Source: Macrocystis pyrifera | Taxonomy: Eukaryota > Sar > Phaeophyceae > Laminariales > Laminariaceae | DNA length: 64,000 nt | Assembly (NCBI GenBank): GCA_031763025.1 | Contig: JASSKH010000025.1 | Span: forward strand, 1,054,001 to 1,118,000 | Direction of reading: 5' to 3' | Part shown: positions 57,899 through 64,000 of the stretch, in pieces | Layout of the letters: each line of letters starts with the position of its first letter | Position numbering within the stretch: the stretch's first letter is position 1 | The notes under the pieces: model-generated | The model's database searches: none | Told to the model about the DNA's origin: nothing | The model's input: the letters and a program-made list of their open reading frames with translations, nothing else | Made by a program: the position numbers and the translations under genes

Positions 57899-58127
57899 AG
57901 TACCTTCAAACACTTTTTAACTCGGAATCAAATATTTACCTTGGCTAGCGCCAGTTAAGTCGATGTGGAGTACCTTGAAACGACCTAGGTCACTCGAATA
58001 AAGGTGGAGAACGCCAGTAGCTTCACAAACACTTACTTAACTCGGAATCAAATATTTACCTTGGCTAGTGCCAGCAAGTCGATGTGGCGTGAACGTCAGT
58101 ACCTTGAAACGACCTAAGTCACTCGAA
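57899..58127 (+). repeat. ~115-bp tandem duplication
   Basis: ACTCGGAATCAAATATTTAC followed by CTTGGCTAGYGCCAG occurs at about 57919 and 58039. GTACCTTGAAACGACCTA occurs at about 57970 and 58100. Confidence 0.85.
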
Positions 58128-58317
58128 AAATAATTTTGGCCCGGAGTAGAAAGAACTCATGAACTTCCTACAACCCGTGATGAACGTATACATAAAACGA
58201 CCTCCACATTCGCAAGGAAGCGTGAAGTTTTGCCGCATCGATACAAACAAGTACGTGAGTATATTGGAATACTGATCGGTGAACCGTTATAACAGGTTTG
58301 ACAAGTCAAGCCCGCAG

Positions 58318-58437
58318 ATATATATATATATAGAGAGAGAGAGGGGCAAGGTGGACAGCCACCGCAGCGTCTCGGTAGTGTGGCCACGTATAGCCATACG
58401 ACAATAGACTGGCAGAATTATCTGAAGTCTCAGTTAA

Positions 58438-58473
<36 letters not shown>

Positions 58474-58567
58474 GGGCAAGGTGGACAGCCACCGCAGCGT
58501 CTCGGTAGTGTGGCCACGTATAGCCATACGACAAAAGACTGGCAGAATTATCTGAAGTCTCAGTTAA
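58318..58567 (+). repeat. ~125-bp tandem duplication with (TA)n(GA)n heads
   Basis: Each copy starts with TA and GA microsatellites followed by GGGGCAAGGTGGACAGCCAC and ends TCTGAAGTCTCAGTTAAA. The copies are nearly identical outside the microsatellites. Confidence 0.9.
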
Positions 58568-58795
58568 AGGTTAGGTGGTGGGGTAGGACGATGGTAGCTT
58601 TCAGTGGAATCTATGTCTGACCAAAAGCTTAAACGTGTAGGTTATTGTCAAAGTGCAGACGTAGGCCTTCGAGAGGAACCCCCACCTCAGATGCAGGTAA
58701 GTCAGGAAGAAAACATGTTTTTTCGCAGATGAGTACATGCTCCGAGCGTGTTAGACAGATGTGGCGCAGGCAATTGAAAGTGAAGACTGTACGAG

Positions 58796-59131
58796 GGTCA
58801 GGTCCGCCGCTCTTCTCCGCACCGTCCAAAGTCAGCACCGCGGGAACAAGAGGCGCTGCAACATTGGGCCGACGGCGATAGACGGGGGAGGAAGGCTGAA
58901 GAACATCTGGAAGACGGTCAGGACCGCCGTTCTTCTTACCACCGTCCACGGGCAACACCGCGGAAAGGACGGGCGCTGCAACATCGGGCCGACAGCGATG
59001 GATGGAAGAGGAATGCTGAAGAACGTCTGGACGAAGGTCAGGACCGCCGCTCTTCTTACCACCGTCTGAGGGCAGCACTAAGGGAAGGAGAGGAGCTGCA
59101 ACATCGAGCCGACGGCGAGGTGCGGAGGTGG
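58796..59131 (+). repeat. 120-bp tandem repeat, 2.8 units
   Basis: GGTCAGGWCCGCCG recurs at 58796, 58916 and 59036, an exact 120-bp period. Because 120 is a multiple of three, ORFs stay open on both strands, including a 200-residue minus-strand frame (58629-59231) with 40-residue repeats. Whether any is translated cannot be told. Confidence 0.9.
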
Positions 59132-59287
59132 AAGGCGCAGGCGCTGCAGCGGTCCATGATCGTAATATCCGCTGGGCACCGTCGCTCATATGCGCCGGTC
59201 TGGGGGGGTGTCCAAGGAGGAAAGCGCACACGCTGTCGCCGGGCTACACACGGGGCGCCGGCTTTGTGCGGACAATGGTTATGTGTC

Positions 59288-59299
59288 GGGCAGGGGGGG
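59288..59299 (+). promoter_or_regulatory. Polypurine tract of the outer element
   Basis: GGGCAGGGGGGG abuts the 3' LTR start at 59300, the usual plus-strand primer position. It fixes the element's orientation. Confidence 0.7.
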
Positions 59300-59860
59300 T
59301 GTTACAGCGGGTGGCGCCAGGGAGGGAGGTTCATAGCGCTGTGACTGTCGTGACCAGCGCTATGGGGAGGATAATACGGCGCGAGACCAGTCCTGATCAG
59401 GGTCACGCGTCGGGTCTATTCGATAGGCAGAGGGCAAGCTTTGGTTAGCATCCTCTGGGCGGATCTTATAGGGGCAGGGAGGATCCCCGGTGTGGGAACG
59501 CCTTCGGTCTCGGGTACAGAACCAGTAACGAGGTTCCGGGACCACCCGGTGTTTACAAAACACCACCAAGAGTAAAGAAAGAAAGTCAAAGCCAAGTGGT
59601 CTGTGATACCTGTCCTATCGACCCCCAGCCCCTACGGCCCTGATGTGCCGTCGTGCCCGTCATCGTGTCTGTGGTGCTTCGTTGAGTGTTCACGCTGACT
59701 GCTCGCATCTATCGCATTGCATCGATCCACGTTCTGCATGACCCGATCATTACTGCTTGAAGGCACTTCCTCGAACTCCCAAACAACAGGTGAGCCGGCC
59801 TCAGAGATCTAACGAACGCAAGTCCTTTTTACGGTCTGAGAGCTGTACCCTGTTGTAACA
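59300..59860 (+). repeat. 3' LTR of outer element
   Basis: 561 bp, TGTTACAGC to TTGTAACA. It differs from the reassembled 5' LTR by about 15 substitutions and small gaps (near 2.7%). Followed by the CCTG duplication. Confidence 0.88.
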
Positions 59861-60560
59861 CCTGCTGTATCACCGGCAAGTTGTTCTCCGCACCGATCAT
59901 CCCCGGATCGTGTACGTTCGTCGAGTCCAGTACAACAAATCTTTCGTACGTACAACACGCATGGTGTACAGCAGCATTCGTACAAAAAATACATACAGTT
60001 ACCGACTGCTGTGTGTTCTACACTGCTGACCGATAGATCCTAGAACCAGCTGAAATGGCAGCAGTACACGTACGTTCCTTTGTCGCAGTACGCGTATCGT
60101 CTGTTGTCGTATAATCTCACATGGCATTTTTCCGCAGTACTGCTGTACATGCAGTGGTATTTATACAAGCTACTCAAGGAGATCTTGCACTGTGTTTCGC
60201 ATTGGGAAAAAAAACAACGTCCCAGTTGTATCAGCACATGAGCACTGCTGTAGCGTAGATGACAAACTGCGCTTGATAATATTTTCGTTAGCAACGTTCG
60301 ACTCGCACGATCCTCCCTTTTTTGCTGTCAAGGTTTGACTTGTTTTTGTACCAGTACATCCGACTTTGCTTTTCTGACCTACTATTTCTACGTTTTGTAT
60401 TCGGTGGATGCTACTCAGCCGGTCACAAAGTATCATGTCGCAACCTTTACCTCACGCAACTTTTTTGTACTGTCGTATACGCCGCAAGCAATGAATCGAT
60501 CGCCGCGAGTCATCTATTCAGGATCAACATCCACTCACCGGTATACCAACTTTTATAATA
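59861..60560 (+). repeat. Segmental duplication, copy II, right part
   Basis: Aligns with 23325-23580, then without a break with 30123-30480, then with 31447-31590. It therefore lacks both family A copy 2 and the CTCAGTACT block present in copy I. Confidence 0.75.
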
Positions 60561-61408
60561 TAGTAGTAATGATCCCACACTTTTTTCACGAACAAAATAT
60601 AGCCTGTCCTCAATAATACGTGTGTGTTCTTTACAATAAAGATCGGTGCATGCAGTTAGTTCTAAACAGGTGTGCAGTTATTTCATACGAGTATTATTTC
60701 GTTCTTGCGCCACTCCCCTAGGCACCTCCCGGAGGGGAAACTTGTATAGAATATGTTTGAACAACCTCGTCTAAACTACTTTCCGAAACGAAAGCAGTTA
60801 GGCATTCGATCTACAGTAGATGTTTTATTATGTTGGGACACGCCCTTAAACGAAACCACGACGAGGGCTAATGCTATTATAGGCTTGTGATGGGTGAGTT
60901 TTCGTAGCAGGCATGGGTTCGTTCACGTCGATCCGAGCGTTGTACGAGTGCTGGGGTGAATGTGCGTGAGTTCAAAAGGACAATGGAAAACAGCGCTTTG
61001 AATAAGATTCCATGAAAAAATGAAACATGTGGTCATCAAAAACAATTATGTTTCCTCATTTAGTTATGTGGGCATTACAGAAAACGATATACTTGTATGA
61101 GCAATAGCGCTTTCATACGCTCTTGATATGTCAGGCAGTGATATCGTCTCTCAACAGCGAAGCTTTGGCGATTCTAATACATGGGTGCAATCATCGGCAG
61201 CACCATGTTCATCATTCGAACCATCAGCATGTCTGTACTACGGGCAGAGAAGGAGAGATGCTCCAAGTATTGCATGTGCGGTACGTGGTAAGCACGTTCT
61301 TAACTGAAGCTCCATCATGGTGAGCTTTAGAGAGGCATTCAGCACAGGAAAATCTATCTTCCAAACCACCGGACAGATCTCGTCATCGCATGGGTCAAAG
61401 CGCCTCAC
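60561..61408. other. Unassigned spacer
   Basis: No confident gene. Downstream exons of the minus-strand cysteine-rich gene copy II may lie at about 61300-61400, where TTTTCCTGTGCTGAATGCC resembles 32070-32100 of copy I on the same strand, but no borders could be fixed. Confidence 0.35.
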
Positions 61409-61495
61409 CGCATACATCTCCGTCGATCGCGCAGCTTGAACATATGCACTTGTCCTCGGCAGCCTCGCCTGGTGCAACACTCTTTTTGGGTCGCG
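61409..61495 (-). CDS. Cysteine-rich gene copy II, exon b
   Basis: Minus-strand 87-bp exon between a GCCCCAG acceptor and a GTGAGG donor, phase 1 at both ends. It encodes RPKKSVAPGEAAEDKCIC then SSCAIDGDVC. It is the counterpart of 32167-32256. Most differences between the two copies are conservative or silent, and the four cysteines are kept. Confidence 0.6.
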
Positions 61496-62067
61496 CTGGG
61501 GCGGCGAGGGCAGGTAGAGGGTGTGCAGAGAATGGAATCGTCATCAAAAACGATCTTGAATTACAAAGGCAAGCAGGCCGCCATAGGTATCGCGAAAGAG
61601 ACACTACTGTATCATCCTGTTCGACATCGTGTCACTAAAAAACAAGCATTCGATCGTAGTCTAACCGTCGTCGACGACGATACTAACTGTTGATGGGTGT
61701 AGTGTTGAACATATTCTAATCTGTATAGTTTAGCTGCATATGCCTGTGTCGCGTCTTGGGTATGATTTAAATAGGCGTTCTACGTGCAAACGGGCAACAC
61801 AATGAAATCATAGTCGGTCCTTCACTTGGCGTAGACAACATTGCGAGGCGTTCGACGGAGGTCCTATGACAACCACCAACTACTAATACGGCATCTACCC
61901 AAGTGGCAAACACAGGGTGCATCCTACTCCAATATGTACCGACTTCAATCCGCCTGAACTTATACCGCGCCTGAAATTAAGGAACTGCCCCCCCCCCCCC
62001 CCCCCTTAGCTTTGCTGGAAATCGCCGTGGACAATTTGAAGAAAAGCGGTGAACTTGCTGTACTCAC
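61496..62067 (-). other. Probable intron of cysteine-rich gene copy II
   Basis: Bounded by the GTGAGT donor (62062-62067) and the CAG acceptor. Contains a run of 18 C (61988-62005), which is poly-G in the transcript. Confidence 0.4.
61988..62005. repeat. Poly-C run (18)
   Basis: Eighteen uninterrupted C. A similar run of 16 is at 63468-63483, also downstream of a cysteine-rich exon on the minus strand. Confidence 0.95.
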
Positions 62068-62133
62068 ATGAGCAAACCCCGTTTTCCATGCAACAGTACG
62101 CGTCCGAGCAATCCACGTCCTCCTCGCACGCCA
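62068..62133 (-). CDS. Cysteine-rich gene copy II, exon a
   Basis: Minus-strand 66-bp exon from a GTGTACAG acceptor to a GTGAGT donor, phase 1 at both ends. It encodes CEEDVDCSDAYCCMENGVCS, with the same cysteine pattern as 32742-32804 (C-x2-D-x2-C-x4-CC-x5-C). The open frame continues upstream with two more cysteines (PQCLRYCSGG), so an earlier exon or a longer exon is possible. Confidence 0.62.
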
Positions 62134-62274
62134 CTGTACACGTGTACATTGCGGACGAAGCCTCGGGGTCAAGCAAAAAGCCGCCACTACAATAGCGAAG
62201 GCACTGAGGGAACACTCCTGGCTATAAATATGCCGAAGTACAGGATATACCACATAGCGCGAGAATGTGACCTA

Positions 62275-62379
62275 TTACGGAGGTACATAGTTAATATGAC
62301 CTATGGTTTACATAAAAACCCATATATTTACCTATTTTTACTAACAAAATTTGGTTCCGTTAACTATGAACCCCCGTAA
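62275..62379. mobile_element. 105-bp MITE with TA target duplication, copy 3
   Basis: Starts TTACGGAGGTACATAGTTAA and ends TTAACTATGAACCCCCGTAA, flanked by TA. The central part is closely related to copy 1 at 3858-3962. Confidence 0.82.
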
Positions 62380-63791
62380 TAGGATGCTACAAGCAATATG
62401 CTGCCGGCCCATCGTTATTCGCCGGGATAGTGATATCCGATTCGTTAGGATATGTCTGAAGGATAACGAATCTGCATGGTGCTCATGCAAATCGATTCTA
62501 CATGTGACATTCCCTTGGACGCGGCCACGTCTCGCGCCTATATCAAAGTACGAGCACTCAAAACATATTTCCAGGAGCGGACGACATGTCGCTGAGGAGT
62601 ACTCTCAGACACGTAAAATATTGCCTCGACACTCGGCCACCGAGAACAAACAAGCAGACGGATCACCGAATGCGCCTAGGCTCCTAGCGTGCACCCACAT
62701 AGCTCAGCACCTAGACACTTCGTACAGAAGTCGCAACGTCATGTGGCACCAAGAATCGGACAAACACATCTGCAGCAAACCATGCAGATAGGTGTGGAGA
62801 CATACCGCGTGCAGGACGTGACGTATGCGTTCGCCAAAAGCAGCTCCATGCTGATGAACCTTACAGACTCATTCCAACCCAGGCGAATCTACCTTGATGC
62901 TGCGGATATCACATGCATCGCATTGGCCATTGTGACTCACCGCATATGAGCCGGGTATTAATATTGCCACTTTGACATTCACACCGGTGTTCCGCTTGCT
63001 GGCCGTTTTCAACAGACCTTTTATGGCGTGCTGTTGCGGAGAGGGCAGGCAAGCAGTTGTGGGGGAAAACGTTTGTAACCGAGGACGATACTGTACTGCA
63101 AAGATAAGCGTGCGTTTATGGCTAACGGCTCCCGAATGGATGTCCAAGGGTCTAGCAAACACCAGCTATACCAATATATATGGCTCTATATGCTTGGGGA
63201 GCGTCCTTGCTTTTGTTTAATAATACGTCTTACCCAACCAGTGGCAACGGATACGATGTGTAGTCCACTCCCAAAACGGTGTGGACGATAGACAAATCGT
63301 TCAATGAAAGGTCTACGTTGGTGGCAATAACCGCATCGGGAGACATCGATCCCAGTAGCACTGTATTGTGCTGCCGCATAGCACATGTTCTGAAGGGGGA
63401 AATTCCACCCCACCCCGTTAGTGTTTAATTGGGACATGGGAAGACAACCGCACCAAGGAGGATGTTGCCCCCCCCCCCCCCCCTTCTCGCTTGCTGAGGC
63501 TATCGTGGGACACAACTTGCCTCTGCAGGCCTGCAAGTTAAAAGCGTGTATACTACAGCAGTACAGTAGTTGAGAATTGTGCAAAGTACAACCAAGCTAC
63601 CATGTAACGTATTTTGCGTGGGTGCATCCACCTCGACAAGCCTGTCGCCCCATAACGCCGCACAGCATGCGCGCAGGGTTGAGATGTATAGCCGGAGACA
63701 GCTCGCGCTCAAGCGCTAGCGGCAACAGGTTCATGCTTCCCCCTTTGCTCGCTATCGCCAACCACAGTTTAAGGGGATATGAAGGACTTAC
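62380..63791. other. Unassigned region with poly-C run
   Basis: ORFs of 132-146 residues are unrecognised. A run of 16 C is at 63468-63483. On the minus strand a CCTTCAG acceptor-like site near 63395 precedes a short Cys-containing frame (NMCYAAAQYSATG...CGYC), which could be a later exon of copy III; this is weak. Confidence 0.3.
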
Positions 63792-63851
63792 ATGAACACT
63801 TGGCATTCCCCAGGCAGCAGAATGGATCGCAGTTGATGTCCTCCATACATA
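63792..63851 (-). CDS. Cysteine-rich gene copy III, exon a
   Basis: Minus-strand 60-bp exon between a CTTAATAG acceptor and a GTAAGT donor, phase 1 at both ends. It encodes CMEDINCDPFCCLGNAKCS, one residue shorter before the CC pair than in copies I and II. The frame upstream is hydrophobic (ILYSMFNLSNFLLVCVCRLV), but that part probably belongs to an intron. No exon b was found downstream, and the rest of the gene may be lost or diverged. Confidence 0.5.
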
Positions 63852-64000
63852 CTATTAAGTTGCAGATCACAAGTCGACACACACAGACAAGTAGAAAATT
63901 AGACAAGTTGAACATTGAATAGAGTATCGAAGCTGCAGCAGAAAAATAAATCACAAATACTCGAAACGTTTTTTTTATTCATCCTCCGGCGGATCGGTAA
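63852..64000. other. Window end
   Basis: No recognisable feature besides a T-run near 63970. Upstream exons of the minus-strand copy III gene would lie beyond the window. Confidence 0.3.

Larger units (their letters stand above)
44495..59860 (+). mobile_element. LTR retrotransposon without recognised gag-pol, hosting a nested copia element
   Basis: 562-bp LTRs begin TGTTACAGCGGGTGGCGCC and end CCTGYTGTAACA. They lie at 44495-44958 plus 52177-52274 (split by the copia insertion) and at 59300-59860. A 4-bp duplication, CCTG, flanks the whole at 44491-44494 and 59861-59864. A polypurine tract GGGCAGGGGGGG precedes the 3' LTR. The internal region (52275-59299, 7.0 kb) holds only short ORFs with no gag, protease, integrase or reverse transcriptase motif. 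It therefore looks non-autonomous, like a large retrotransposon derivative. No clear primer-binding site follows the 5' LTR. Orientation follows from the polypurine tract. Confidence 0.75.

Noticed and set aside
59300-59860. Solo LTR interpretation
   Set aside because: The right flank CCTG matches the left flank of the LTR at 44495, and the paralogous segment is continuous there, so it is the 3' LTR of one large element.

Overview
This is nuclear DNA of a eukaryote, repeat-rich and gene-poor. A brown alga (Phaeophyceae) or close stramenopile relative is the best guess. The clues are one root-cap-domain protein with canonical GT-AG introns and phase-1 exon borders, a Ty1/copia polyprotein and a LINE reverse transcriptase of the type common in brown algal genomes, and roughly balanced base composition. 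The organism is an inference. There are no operons, rRNA genes, CRISPR arrays or prokaryotic signals.

Layout. 0-4 kb holds three DNA transposons in a row: a 2.2-kb element built of ~42-bp iterons ('family A' copy 1), a hAT-like element filled with GGGTC repeats (2435-3360) and a 105-bp TA-target MITE. At 4.6-5.8 kb lies a decayed LINE on the minus strand. 6-12.8 kb is mostly featureless, with a GGGATTCC-type repeat patch near 7.1-7.8 kb. At 12.9-14.4 kb is the only confident host gene, a minus-strand root-cap-domain protein. 15.3-22.3 kb carries scattered 'family B' iterons, a region of GTAACA-type repeats and an ORF with three 16-residue repeats.

22.6-33 kb and 44-62 kb look like two diverged copies of one segment. 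Each ends in a minus-strand gene with small cysteine-rich exons, and each was split by a different large insertion. The first copy received family A copy 2 (23581-30122), which itself carries a family B element (27256-29721) and a 1.9-kb insert with a ~270-bp tandem repeat. The second copy received a 15.4-kb LTR-retrotransposon nest (44495-59860): an apparently non-autonomous LTR element, a Ty1/copia element inside its 5' LTR, and a Harbinger-type MITE inside the copia reverse transcriptase. 34-43 kb holds degenerate tandem repeats and one unrecognised 234-residue ORF. A second copy of the cysteine-rich exon (61.4-62.1 kb), another 105-bp MITE and a third exon copy (63.8 kb) end the window.

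Nothing here works as a pathway. The story is layered transposition, with paralogous empty sites and target-site duplications that let the order of events be read directly. The most unusual items are the iteron-built elements with a plus/minus/plus block layout, and the repeated phase-1 cysteine-rich exon.
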